A stretch of 41,351 nucleotides of DNA, taken from assembly GCA_009839505.1 (NCBI GenBank), contig VXPO01000161.1, positions 1-41,351 of the forward strand, read 5' to 3'. Shown in pieces: positions 1 through 9,700 of the stretch. How positions within the stretch are numbered: position 1 is the stretch's first letter; each line of letters starts with the position of its first letter. Under the pieces are notes generated by a model. That model was given only the letters and a program-made list of their open reading frames with translations. It had not been told where the DNA came from and searched no databases. The DNA comes from Gammaproteobacteria bacterium. GTDB taxonomy: Bacteria > Pseudomonadota > Gammaproteobacteria > Pseudomonadales > Azotimanducaceae. Made by a program: the position numbers and the translations under genes.

Positions 1-1
1 G

Positions 2-55
2 GAGTCCGAGTATCTCGCCGTGATCCCGTTGAAACTCGCCGTCGCCTCGATCTGA
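2..55 (+). CDS. 3' end of an unidentified gene entering from the left edge
   Basis: An open frame runs from the window edge to a TGA at 53-55 and gives a 17-residue C-terminus, ESEYLAVIPLKLAVASI. It would be convergent with the polyphosphate kinase gene, 30 bases away. The tail is too short to assign to a family, and the frame could be open by chance. It is listed because the spacing and the plain amino-acid composition fit a real gene end. Confidence 0.3.
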   Translation, partial: ESEYLAVIPLKLAVASI

Positions 56-85
56 GTTTCAGTCTGACCGGACCCGTGCCGCCGC

Positions 86-2173
86 TCAGCGGGTGAGACG
101 GTCGAGCAGTTTCTCTTGCGCGCAATTGCGTTCCTCGCCACCGGGGGCGCGCTCGTAGCCGCCGTCCGGTTGCAATTCCCACGCCTGCGCGTTGTCGGCG
201 AGATAAGGTTCGAGGCCCTGTTGGATCACGGCCTGTCGACTCTCTGGATCCTCGACCGGGAAGCAGGCCTCCACGCGGGAGAAGAAGTTGCGCCCCATCC
301 AGTCCGCGCTTGACAGGTAGATTCGCGGCTCTCCGCCGTTCTCGAACAGGAAGATGCGCGTGTGCTCAAGGAACCGGCCGACGATCGACCGCACCGTGAT
401 GTTCTCGGAGACGCCTTCGATTCCGGGCTTGAGCGCGCAGATGCCGCGCACTACGAGCTGCACCCGCACGCCCGCCTGCGATGCCCGGTACAGCGCCTGG
501 ATCACTTCGGGATCGATCAGCTGATTCATCTTCGCGGTGATGCCCGCTGGACGGCCGGACCCCGAGTTTTCGATCTCGGCGTCGATGAGGCCCAGGATGG
601 TCTCGTGCAGCGTGAACGGTGACTGCACCAGTTTGTTGAGCTGGCCGCTGCGGCCCATCGTCGTGAGCTGATGGAACATCCGCTGCACGTCGGCTGCTAA
701 GTCGGGTTCGCTGGTGAGCAGTCCGAAGTCGGTGTACGTGCGCGCCGTGCGAGTGTGGTAGTTGCCGGTGCCGAGGTGGGCGTACCGGCGCAGTTCACCG
801 GCTTCCCGGCGGATGACGAGGATCATTTTGGCGTGGGTCTTGTGGCCGACGATGCCGTAGACGACCTGCGCACCAGCCTCCTGCAGGTGGTTGGCCAGTT
901 CGATGTTGGCCGCCTCGTCGAAGCGGGCGCGCAACTCGATCACGACGAGCACTTCCTTGCCCCGCCGGGCCGCATCGAGCAACACCTTTACCGCTGCCGA
1001 GTCCGTTCCCGTGCGGTACAGGGTCTGGCGGATCGACAGCACGTTGGGATCCTCGGCGGCACTGCGCAAAAAGTCGAGCACCGGCACGAAGGAGTGGAAC
1101 GGGTGGTGCAGCAGGATATCGCCCGAACGGATCGCCGCGAATATGTCCGGAGCCGTCCGGATGCGTGCGGGAATACCCGGCGTGAAGCCCGGATACTTTA
1201 GATCGGGGCGATCCACGAGGTCGGGAATCGCGTTGATCCGCATCAGGTTGACCGGGCCGTTGCAATAGTAGACGTCCTCCTCGGAGAGCGAGAACTCGTC
1301 GGTCAGGAACTTGCCCACGTGTCCGGGACAGTCGTCGGCGAGTTCCAGGCGCACGGCATCGCCGAAGCGGCGCGAGGAGAGCTCGCCCTCGACGGCCACC
1401 AGCAGATCGTCGACTTCCTCCTCGTCGACATACAAGTCGCTGTTTCGGGTCACCCGGAACTGGTAGCAACCGACAGCGTTCATGCCCGGAAACAGCTCGT
1501 CGACGTGCGCGTGGATGATGGAGGACAGAAACACGAAGTCGTGCGGGCTCTCGGCCTGTTCTTCCGGCAACCGGACAACCCGAGGCAGGGTTCGCGGAGC
1601 CTGCACCACCGCCATGCCGCTGTTCCGTCCGAAGGCGTCCTTTCCCTCCAGCGTCACGATGAAGGTCAGGTTCTTGTTCATGATGCGTGGGAAGGGATGC
1701 GCGGGATCGAGCCCGATGGGAGTCAGGATCGGTTCGAGCTCGAGGTGGTAGAAGTCGCGCAGCCAGGCTTCCTGCCCGGCGTTCCACTGGCTGCGCTTCA
1801 GGAATCGAATCCCTTGGGCGTCGAGCAGCGGGAACAGAACGTCGTTCAGGATGCGGTACTGCTCATCCACCAACTCGTGGGCAACCAGCGCGATGCGCCG
1901 AAGCTGTTCGGAGGGCGACAGGTTGTCGGGGCCGCGCTGGGTGGCGCCCACTTCCTCCTGCTGCTTGAGCCCGGAGACGCGGATTTCGAAGAACTCGTCC
2001 AGGATCGACCCGGCAATGCACAGGAAACGCAGCCGTTCCAAGAGCGGCACATCCTCGCGCTTGGCCTGTTCCAGCACCCGCCGATTGAATTCGAGCTGTG
2101 CCAGCTCGCGGTTGATGTAGAGGTCCGCGCTTGCGAGGTTCACGGCCTGCTCCGCGGCCGCCGGAGTCGCCAT
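86..2173 (-). CDS. ppk1: Polyphosphate kinase 1
   Basis: Polyphosphate kinase transfers the gamma phosphate of ATP reversibly onto long polyphosphate chains at the inner face of the membrane. The product is 695 residues, the usual Ppk1 length. The N-terminal domain starts with LYINRELAQLEFNRRVL, followed by the head domain and two phospholipase-D-like C-terminal domains. The autophosphorylated histidine lies in VYGIVGHKTHAKM and a second conserved histidine in GRFLEHTRIF. The open frame extends further upstream, but that part is antisense to cmoA. ATG 2173 is chosen because it precedes the conserved start; GTG 2143 is an alternative. Only three bases separate this ATG from the divergent cmoA ATG, so promoters must lie inside the opposite gene or the messages are leaderless. 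No ppx is visible beside it. Confidence 0.96.
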   Translation of the reverse strand: MATPAAAEQAVNLASADLYINRELAQLEFNRRVLEQAKREDVPLLERLRFLCIAGSILDEFFEIRVSGLKQQEEVGATQRGPDNLSPSEQLRRIALVAHELVDEQYRILNDVLFPLLDAQGIRFLKRSQWNAGQEAWLRDFYHLELEPILTPIGLDPAHPFPRIMNKNLTFIVTLEGKDAFGRNSGMAVVQAPRTLPRVVRLPEEQAESPHDFVFLSSIIHAHVDELFPGMNAVGCYQFRVTRNSDLYVDEEEVDDLLVAVEGELSSRRFGDAVRLELADDCPGHVGKFLTDEFSLSEEDVYYCNGPVNLMRINAIPDLVDRPDLKYPGFTPGIPARIRTAPDIFAAIRSGDILLHHPFHSFVPVLDFLRSAAEDPNVLSIRQTLYRTGTDSAAVKVLLDAARRGKEVLVVIELRARFDEAANIELANHLQEAGAQVVYGIVGHKTHAKMILVIRREAGELRRYAHLGTGNYHTRTARTYTDFGLLTSEPDLAADVQRMFHQLTTMGRSGQLNKLVQSPFTLHETILGLIDAEIENSGSGRPAGITAKMNQLIDPEVIQALYRASQAGVRVQLVVRGICALKPGIEGVSENITVRSIVGRFLEHTRIFLFENGGEPRIYLSSADWMGRNFFSRVEACFPVEDPESRQAVIQQGLEPYLADNAQAWELQPDGGYERAPGGEERNCAQEKLLDRLTR

Positions 2174-2176
2174 ACA

Positions 2177-2962
2177 ATGTTCCGCGTGACGGATCGGACC
2201 GGAGAGCCTACCACCGCGGGGAAAGCGCTGCCCGCAGCCCCAGGGCCGCGCCGTGACCGCCTGTTCGACGCCCCGCGCGACCTCGTGGACTTCACCTTCG
2301 ACGAGTCCGTTGTCGCCGTCTTCCCCGACATGATCCGCCGCTCGGTGCCCGGCTACGACACGGTCGTTGGCATGACCGGCCTGATCGCCGCGAAACACCT
2401 CGGTACGGATGGACGTTGCTACGACCTCGGGTGTTCCCTCGGCGCCTCGACCCACTCCGTGTTGCACGCCATCGGCGAAGCACGGTGCGAGATCGTCGCG
2501 GTCGACGACTCCCGGGCGATGCTCGAACGGGCACGGGAGATCGCTTCCAACGAAACCCGCGTGCGCTGGCAGGAGGCCGACGTACGCACCGTGGAGCTGG
2601 AACGGGCCGATGTGGTGATCCTCAACTACACGCTGCAGTTCCTGCCCCCCGCGGACCGCCTGCCCCTGCTGCGGAGGATTCGCGGGGCGCTGAACCCAGA
2701 GGGCGTGGTGATCGTCTCGGAGAAGCTCCGCGCCCCCGCCTACGCCGAGGACCTGCACCTCGACTTCAAGCGTGCCAACGGCTACAGCGAACTGGAGATC
2801 AGCCAGAAGCGCGCGGCGCTGGAGAACGTCATGCGGATCGACTCCGAGGACGAGCACCTGGCCAGGTTTCGTGACGCGGGCTTCGCCGATGCCGATACGT
2901 GGTTCCGATGCTTGAACTGGGCGTCCTTCGTCGCTTGGCCACAGACAGATGGCCTCCCGTAG
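2177..2962 (+). CDS. cmoA: Carboxy-S-adenosyl-L-methionine synthase CmoA
   Basis: CmoA makes carboxy-SAM from SAM and prephenate. CmoB uses it to build 5-oxyacetyluridine (cmo5U34) in the tRNA wobble position. The 261-residue product has the family block FTFDESVVAVFPDMIRRSVP, followed by the SAM-binding Rossmann motif YDLGCSLGASTHSVL and the later NYTLQFL. A 20-odd residue extension precedes the conserved RDRLFDAP. ATG 2177 is the first start, with GTG 2186 as an alternative. The gene overlaps cmoB by 14 bases, so the two are one translational unit. Its TAG stop at 2960-2962 sits in GTAGGGGCGACC, the left arm of the family-B repeat found elsewhere in the window. Confidence 0.95.
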   Translation: MFRVTDRTGEPTTAGKALPAAPGPRRDRLFDAPRDLVDFTFDESVVAVFPDMIRRSVPGYDTVVGMTGLIAAKHLGTDGRCYDLGCSLGASTHSVLHAIGEARCEIVAVDDSRAMLERAREIASNETRVRWQEADVRTVELERADVVILNYTLQFLPPADRLPLLRRIRGALNPEGVVIVSEKLRAPAYAEDLHLDFKRANGYSELEISQKRAALENVMRIDSEDEHLARFRDAGFADADTWFRCLNWASFVAWPQTDGLP

Positions 2963-4007
2963 GGGCGACCCCAACGCGCCCGTCAGGACACGCGGTCGTC
3001 CCGCGACGTCCAAAAAACACGCTGCGGATTCCGCGGCACCGGCGGGCACAAGCCCCGCCCCTAGGGTTCTCGATACCCTGTTCGAGGCGTGGCGTGCCGC
3101 CGGCGCCGAGTACGCCGTCGAAGCACTGCGCAACCGTCGTCACGGCGACCTGCCCCGCTGGATGGCGGCTCTCGAGACCCTGCCCGATGTCCGACCAACC
3201 GAGGTCTCGTTAGGTGCCACCGTGAGCGCTGGAGGCGAATCACTCAATGACACCACGTACGAACAGCTCCACAGGGCGCTGCGGGGTCTGATTCCCTGGC
3301 GCAAGGGGCCGTTCCACCTGTTTGGAATCGACATCGACAGCGAGTGGCGATCGGACCTGAAATGGGCCCGCATCGTGGATCATCTCGACCTCGACGGCAG
3401 CCGCGTGCTGGACGTGGGCTCCGGCAACGGCTACTACGGCTGGCGCATGCTCGAAGCCGGCGCCCGTTCGGTCACCGGCATCGACCCGTCGCAGCTCGCG
3501 ACGCTGCAGCACGCGGCCGTCGCCCACTACATGGATCGTGGGGCCGCGGGGATCGCAAACCGAAACACGGTCCTGCCGGTGCGCCTGGAAGACTTCGAGG
3601 CCGGGGAACCATACGACGTCGTCTTCTCCATGGGCGTCGTCTACCATCGCCGCGATCCAATGGCGCACGTGCAACACCTCGTGAGACACACCCATGCACG
3701 AACGACCCTGGTGCTCGAATCGCTGGTCGTGGACGGCGCGCCTCTAGAACCACGGGAACGCTATGCCCGGATGCGCAACATCTGGCTGGTGCCGGACATC
3801 GGGACGCTCTGTTCGTGGCTGGAGGCGGTCGGTTTCGGTTTCACGCAGGTCGCCGACGTCTCGCCGACCACCCCGCGCGAACAACGCTCCACCGATTGGA
3901 TGCCGTTCGAATCCCTGCGCGACGCACTCGATCGCGCGGACCCTGCCCTGACCATCGAAGGCTATCCCGCACCAAAGCGCGCCGTTATGATCGCCCGACG
4001 ACCTTGA
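2949..4007 (+). CDS. cmoB: tRNA U34 carboxymethyltransferase CmoB
   Basis: CmoB transfers the carboxymethyl group of carboxy-SAM to 5-hydroxyuridine 34 of tRNA, completing cmo5U. The 352-residue product contains IPWRKGPFHLFGIDIDSEWR, the SAM motif VLDVGSGNGYYGWRML, FSMGVVYHRRDP and the C-terminal EGYPAPKRAVMIARRP. All of these are family hallmarks. The first 35 or so residues are low in complexity and rich in Arg, Pro and Ala. They are encoded partly by a GTAGGGGCGACC-type repeat, and no other in-frame start exists before the conserved region. The annotated N-terminus therefore seems to have absorbed repeat DNA. The gene overlaps the end of cmoA. Confidence 0.95.
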   Translation: MASRRGDPNAPVRTRGRPATSKKHAADSAAPAGTSPAPRVLDTLFEAWRAAGAEYAVEALRNRRHGDLPRWMAALETLPDVRPTEVSLGATVSAGGESLNDTTYEQLHRALRGLIPWRKGPFHLFGIDIDSEWRSDLKWARIVDHLDLDGSRVLDVGSGNGYYGWRMLEAGARSVTGIDPSQLATLQHAAVAHYMDRGAAGIANRNTVLPVRLEDFEAGEPYDVVFSMGVVYHRRDPMAHVQHLVRHTHARTTLVLESLVVDGAPLEPRERYARMRNIWLVPDIGTLCSWLEAVGFGFTQVADVSPTTPREQRSTDWMPFESLRDALDRADPALTIEGYPAPKRAVMIARRP

Positions 4008-4019
4008 ACGGTGTCGCCC

Positions 4020-4400
4020 ATGGCAGACTACCTCGCTCCCTGGAAATTCCGATTCCGCGGCAAGAGCGTCCGCATCCTTGCCATCGTCAACAGCTTCCTC
4101 GAAGAGCCGAACAAGGGGCTCGCCGCCGTGCAGTTGGCGAGAAGCGCGGGGTTGCCCATCCACGACACGGTCAAGCTGCTCGACACCGTGCCCGAGCTCT
4201 TCATCAAGTTGCCGCGCCGAACCGACGGCATCACCCGCTACCGGCTGGCGTCGTCGGTGGCCGCGCGCGGTCGCGAGGACATCGAGGTCCTGGTGCACAG
4301 CCATGTGCGGCGCGAGACCTGGATCTTCTATGCCCTGGTGCTGATGGGGGTTCTACTGCTCCTGCTGGCCGCGCTCGCCATCGCACCAACCTTTTTCTAG
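4020..4400 (+). CDS. Small C-terminally membrane-anchored protein of unknown function
   Basis: The 126-residue product is not recognised as a family member. Residues about 10-90 are polar, and the order of helices (RILAIVNSFLEEP, AAVQLARSAGLPIHDTVKLL, then RYRLA) resembles a winged-helix DNA-binding fold. The last 25 residues form one hydrophobic segment (ALVLMGVLLLLLAALAIA), a likely tail anchor. It lies 12 bases after cmoB and 4 bases before the acyl-CoA dehydrogenase, so it is probably co-transcribed with both. ATG 4020 is preferred over GTG 4011. The DNA-binding idea is inference from pattern only. Confidence 0.75.
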   Translation: MADYLAPWKFRFRGKSVRILAIVNSFLEEPNKGLAAVQLARSAGLPIHDTVKLLDTVPELFIKLPRRTDGITRYRLASSVAARGREDIEVLVHSHVRRETWIFYALVLMGVLLLLLAALAIAPTFF

Positions 4401-4404
4401 CGCC

Positions 4405-5520
4405 ATGCCCGATCAGCTATCGGCAGAGGAGCTCGCTCTTCGCGAACGGGTAACGATCCTCGCGCAGGACGTCCTGGTTCCCCTGCGGGACGACCGTGCC
4501 CTTGACCCTGGCGTGCGCGCCACGCGAATTCGCGACGCGTCGAAGCAGGCCGGCGTGTTTTCCATGGCTCAGCCCAAGGAGTTCGGCGGCGGCGCCAGCT
4601 TGCTCGAACTCACCGTGGTACGCGACACCCTCGGGGCGCACAACGTCTGTCATCTGCCAGGCATCTTCGGCCCCGGTCCCGGGGTTCTCGGCGGCGCCGG
4701 GGAACCTCTGCGCAGCCAGTATCTCGCACCCGTTCTTGCCGGTGAGAAGCGTGGCGCGTTCGGCTTCACGGAACCGGTCGATGCCGAGCGTGCCACCTGG
4801 GGGGCGCTGAACGACGGCACGTTGACCGTCAACGGGCAGAAGTCCTATGTCACCGGCGGCGCCGACGCGGATTTCATCAACGTCCTGGTTGAGGTCGAAG
4901 GACGTGGGCCGGCGATGGTCGTCATCGACCGCGATGCTCCCGGAGTGCAAATCGTGCGCACGTTCGGTTCCGTGGACGGCAGCCGCCATGCGTACATGGA
5001 GTTTCGCGACGTCCGCGTCCCGGAAGCGCACATCATCGGTCGGCCCGGGGAGGGCCTGCCCCGCGCCATGCGCCAGATCGGCGACACGCGCCTGGCCATC
5101 GCCGCGGAGAGCGTGGGGCTCGCCCGCTGGGTCATCGACTTCGTCACCGAGCACATCGCGAAGCCCCATCGCAGCGGCACGCCCCTGGCCGCGCGGGAAG
5201 GCGTGCGGCTGCGCTACGCCGACATGCGCATCCGCGCCTACGCCGCGCGCAGCATGGTTTATCGCACGGCCCGACTGGGCGATGCGGGCGAGAACATCAT
5301 CAACGAAGGCATCGCGTCGAAGGTGTTCGCCACCGAAGCCATCGGCGAGATCGTCGACACCGGCATTCAACTGGTGGGCGGCGCGGCCCTGCGCTCCGGC
5401 CACCCCTTGGAGGCACTGTACCGCCGCGTTCGGGCGTTGCGTCTCGCCGAAGGCGCCAGCGACATCCTCCGGCTGAATCTGGCGCGGGGACGGTTGGATC
5501 TCGCCAAGGGCAGGATCTAA
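4405..5520 (+). CDS. Acyl-CoA dehydrogenase family protein
   Basis: This is an FAD-dependent alpha,beta-dehydrogenase of acyl-CoA thioesters; the substrate cannot be told from sequence. The 371-residue product shows the family order: an N-terminal helical domain, a central beta domain with FGFTEPVDAERATW and GQKSYVTGGADADF, and a C-terminal helical domain with QLVGGAALRSGHPLEALYR. The catalytic glutamate is probably in LRLAEGASDILRL. It starts four bases after the small membrane protein and ends the cmo cluster. The following 120 bases hold no gene that I can see. Confidence 0.93.
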   Translation: MPDQLSAEELALRERVTILAQDVLVPLRDDRALDPGVRATRIRDASKQAGVFSMAQPKEFGGGASLLELTVVRDTLGAHNVCHLPGIFGPGPGVLGGAGEPLRSQYLAPVLAGEKRGAFGFTEPVDAERATWGALNDGTLTVNGQKSYVTGGADADFINVLVEVEGRGPAMVVIDRDAPGVQIVRTFGSVDGSRHAYMEFRDVRVPEAHIIGRPGEGLPRAMRQIGDTRLAIAAESVGLARWVIDFVTEHIAKPHRSGTPLAAREGVRLRYADMRIRAYAARSMVYRTARLGDAGENIINEGIASKVFATEAIGEIVDTGIQLVGGAALRSGHPLEALYRRVRALRLAEGASDILRLNLARGRLDLAKGRI

Positions 5521-5642
5521 ACAATGCGCGTCCGGCCTGGGCGGGGCTTGTCGCTGCGCGTGCCACAAGCGTAGTGATCCCCGATGTGCGCTAATATTGG
5601 ACGCTTGAGCGTTACGAAAAGTAGCACTTGTCGCGCCCCAGC

Positions 5643-6794
5643 ATGAGCCTCTTGCTGAAAATCCTCCTTCCGATCCTGGTTCTGGTCGTTGCCGGAACCG
5701 TCGCACTTCTGCTTGCCGGCGCCCGGCCTCCCACCGTGCAGCAGCCCTCACCGCCCCCGACCCTGCTGGTCGACGTCGCCGTCGCGCACCGGCAGCCCGT
5801 GACCTTTGTCGTGCGCTCCCAGGGGGTCGTAGAGCCGCGGACGCGTACGACGCTGGTCTCCGAAGTGTCGGGGCAGATCATCGAGGTTTCCCCGAACTTC
5901 GTCAGTGGCGGCTTCTTCAACAAGGACGACGTGCTTGTCCGCATCGACCCCCGCAACTACGAAACCGCGGTGAAGCGGGCCTCCGCGTCCGTCGCCCAGG
6001 CCGAGACCCAGGTGGCGACTGAGAACGCACTGGCGGGCTACGCCTACGAGGACTGGCAACGTCTGAGAAGCCTCAACGTCGCCGACAAGCCGGCCTCCGA
6101 TCTGACCCTGCGAAAACCGCAGCTCGCCGAAGCCGTCGCGGGCCTGGAGTCGGCGGAAGCGGACCTGGAAAAAGCCAACGAGGACTTGAGCCGGACGGTG
6201 ATCCGCGCGCCCTACGACGGCATGGTGCGCGAGAAGCGCGCGGACGTCGGCCAGTTCGTCAACACGGGCACGCCGTTGGCGGAGACGTTCGCCACCGACT
6301 ATGCGGAGGTGCGCCTGCCCGTGCCGCAGACGGATCTCAACTATCTGGAAATGCCCGGACGCCAAGGCGGCGCCCCGCTACCGGTTGCCCTCAGTGCCGA
6401 CATCGGCGGAACCGCGCACACCTGGGACGCCCAGATCGTGCGCTCGGAGGGTGTGTTCGATGCCCAGACACGAGTCCTCCACGTCGTCGCGCAGGTTGAC
6501 GATCCGTACGCCAGTGGAGAAGAGCCGCTTCGCATCGGCACGTTCGTCAGCGCCGGGATCACGGGCAGGAGCGGCGGGGACCTGTTCGTCATAGCCCGTC
6601 ACTCCCTGGAGCGCGGCCACACCCTGTGGATCGTTGGCAAGGACATGACGATCGAGCCCCGCCGCGTGAGCGTGGTGCGCGCCGACGAGAGGTACGCGTA
6701 CGTGGACTCCGGTCTCAGCGAGGGCGAACGCTATACGGTTATTCCACCGGAAAACTCGCTACCGGGCATGAGGGTGCGCATCAACAGTGAGTGA
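5643..6794 (+). CDS. RND efflux periplasmic adaptor (HlyD/MFP family)
   Basis: This is the membrane-fusion subunit that couples the inner-membrane pump encoded next to an outer-membrane channel. One N-terminal hydrophobic segment (LLLKILLPILVLVVAGTVAL) anchors it. The lipoyl half-motifs follow (GQIIEVSPNFVSGGF and VIRAPYDGMVREKRADVGQF), with an alpha-helical hairpin between them and beta-barrel domains after. ATG 5643 is chosen; an in-frame TTG lies at 5628. It overlaps the pump gene by eight bases. No outer-membrane factor gene is present in the window, so a TolC-type channel encoded elsewhere is likely. Confidence 0.93.
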   Translation: MSLLLKILLPILVLVVAGTVALLLAGARPPTVQQPSPPPTLLVDVAVAHRQPVTFVVRSQGVVEPRTRTTLVSEVSGQIIEVSPNFVSGGFFNKDDVLVRIDPRNYETAVKRASASVAQAETQVATENALAGYAYEDWQRLRSLNVADKPASDLTLRKPQLAEAVAGLESAEADLEKANEDLSRTVIRAPYDGMVREKRADVGQFVNTGTPLAETFATDYAEVRLPVPQTDLNYLEMPGRQGGAPLPVALSADIGGTAHTWDAQIVRSEGVFDAQTRVLHVVAQVDDPYASGEEPLRIGTFVSAGITGRSGGDLFVIARHSLERGHTLWIVGKDMTIEPRRVSVVRADERYAYVDSGLSEGERYTVIPPENSLPGMRVRINSE

Positions 6795-9700
6795 CGGCTT
6801 CGCGAGTCCGCGTCCGGACTCATCCGGCAGCGACGAAGTCCACGGTCTGATCGGCTGGTTCGCCAAGAACCACGTCGCGGCCAACCTGCTGATGTTCGCC
6901 ATCATCGGCCTCGGCATCTACGCGCTCTGGTTCCAGATCAAGCAGGAATCCTTCCCCGAGTTCAACCGCAACCAGATCCAAGTGCAGGTGCCCTTCCTCG
7001 GCGCCACCCCGGAGGAGGTCGAGCAGGGGGTGATCCTGCGCGTCGAGGAAGCCGTCAAGTCCATCGAGGGTGTACGGGAAATCAGCTCGTTCGCCGGCGA
7101 GGGCTCGGGCAGTGTCAACATCGATCTCGAAACCGGAACCGATCTGTCGGAGAAGATGGACGAGGTGAAGCTCGCCATCGACGGTATTTCCACCTTCCCC
7201 GCCGAGACCGAGCGGCCGATCATTTCCGAGGCCCGGTTCCAACAGCCCGTGATCAACGTGCAGCTCGCCGGCGATCTCGACGAGGCCACCATGAAAGAGC
7301 TGGCCGACACCCTGCGGGAGGAGATCGTCGCGCTGCCCGACGTCTCCTTCGCCCAGGTGTTCGGGTCGAGGCCCTTCGAGATCTCCATCGAGGTATCCGA
7401 GGACGCGCTACGCCAGTACGGGCTGACCCTCGACGGTGTCGCCCGCGTGATCCAGCAATGGTCCATCGACCTGCCCGGCGGATCGATCCGCTCACAGGCG
7501 GGCGACATTCGTCTCCGCGCCACGGGCCAGGCCTACACCGGCCAGGAGTACGAGGAGATCGTGCTGGTCACCCGTCCGGACGGAACGCGCATCCGCCTCG
7601 GCGACGTGGCCACCATCCGCGACCAGTTCGCCGAGGTCCAGAGCTACTCGTTCTTCAACGGCAAACGGTCCTTCGGCATCAACGTGATGGCCGGCGAGGA
7701 GGAGAATCCCATCGACGTGAGCGCCGCCGTCAAGGCGTTCGTCGAGGCGCGCAACCAGACCCTGCCTCCCGAGGCGCAAATGACGGCCTGGGCCGACAAC
7801 TCCTTCTACCTCGAAGGCCGCATCAACATGATGCTGAAGAACATGGCCCTGGGCGCGATCCTGGTGTTCATCATTCTCGGCATCTTCCTGCACCTCAAGG
7901 TGGCCGCCTGGGTGATCATCGGCCTGCCGGTGGCCTTCCTCGGCGCTTTCATGATGATGCCCGTGCCGTTCGTCGACGTGACGATCAACATCATGAGCCT
8001 GTTCGCGTTCATCCTCGTCCTCGGCATCGTCGTCGACGACGCCATCATCATCGCCGAGAGCGCCTATACCGAGACCGAGGAATACGGCTACACGCTGCCG
8101 AACATCGTCCGCGGCGCCCAGAGAGTCGCCGTGCCGGCCACGTTCGGCGTGTTGACGACCATCATGGCCTTCATCCCGATGCTGCTGCAGGCCGGCGCGA
8201 CCTCGTCGGTAGCCGCGGCGATCGCCTGGATCGTGATCCTGTGTCTCGCCTTCTCGCTGGTCGAGAGCAAGCTGATCCTCCCCTCCCACCTCGCCATCAT
8301 GCGCTCGTCCCACGGCGCCCGCCGAGGCTTCGCGGATTGGGTGGACACCCGGTTGAAGCGCTTCATCGAGAGGGTCTACAAACCCCTCCTGGCGCGCGCC
8401 ATCGAGTACCGCTGGACGACCCTGTCGGTCTTCATCGCGATCGCCTTCCTGATCATCGGCTTGATCCTGGGGGGGTTCATCCGGATCAGCTACTTCCCGG
8501 AATTCGGCGGCGACTTCGTGATGGCCCAGGTGGAGATCCAGGAGGGTGCCCCGGATTCGCTGATCGTCGACATCGTCGACCAGATGAACGCCACGCTGCG
8601 CGACGTGGACGACGACCTCAAGGAGGCATACGGGTTCGAGGACGACGTCGTGCAGAACGTCTTCGCCTACGTCCAGAACGGTCGCAGCGGGCGATTTCAG
8701 GTGGAACTCGCCAAGGTGGAGACGCGTGCCGCCGACTTCGACATGAAGGAGTTCGAGGCACGCTGGCGGGAGAAGGTCGGCGAGATCGCGGGGACCACGG
8801 AACTGCAGATCTCCACCGGCAACCGGATGGGAGGCGGCCCCCCGGTATCGTTCCGCTTAAGCGGCAGAAACATCGAGGACGTGGAGAACGCCGCAGAGGA
8901 ACTCGTCGCCCACCTGAAGACCTACTACGGCCTCTTCGAGGTGGAATCCTCGGCGAACGTCGGCCCGGAGGAACTCCGCCTCGAAGTCCGTCCGGAAGCC
9001 GAGGCCATGGGGGTGACGCTGTCCGACTTGGCACGCCAGGTCCGACAGGCGTTCTATGGTGCCCAGGCGCAGCGCATCCAGCGTGGCGACTCGGACGTCC
9101 GAGTGATGGTCCGCTACCCCGAGAGCGAGCGGAAGTCCATCGGCAACCTGGAGAACATGTGGATCCGCCTGCCCGACGGCCGCGAACTACCGTTCCACGC
9201 TGTCGCCACCTACGAGCTTGAGCGGGGCTACAACGCCATCAGCCGAATCGACGGCCGGCGCACGGTCACCGTCTCGGCGAACGCCGACTTGAACGTCGTC
9301 GAACCCAACCAGGTGGTGGGCGACGTGTCCGTCAACTTTTTGCCGGAACTGCGCAGCCGGTTCTACGGGGTCGAGGTCGGCATGGGCACCTTCCAGATGG
9401 AGCAGGAGTCCTCCGTGTGGGAGATGATCTGGGGATTCGCGGGTGCCCTGGTCGGGATCTACGTGCTGATGGCGATACCGCTCAAGTCCTACGTGCAGCC
9501 GCTGGTGATCATGGCGGTCATCCCGTTCGGCCTGATCGGTGCCGTCATCGGGCACTGGATCGTCGGTATCCCGGTGAACGCCATCTCGCTACTCGGTTTC
9601 TTCGCCCTGGCTGGCGTCGTGGTCAACGACAGCTTGATCCTGGTGCACTTCGTCAACCGCCGGGTGGCGGAAGGCGCGACCGCCGCGCAAGCCGCCATCG

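Noticed and set aside
7458-9221. 587-codon alternative frame inside the RND pump gene
   Set aside because: A Pro/Arg/His-rich shadow typical of high-GC genes; the pump frame explains the conservation.
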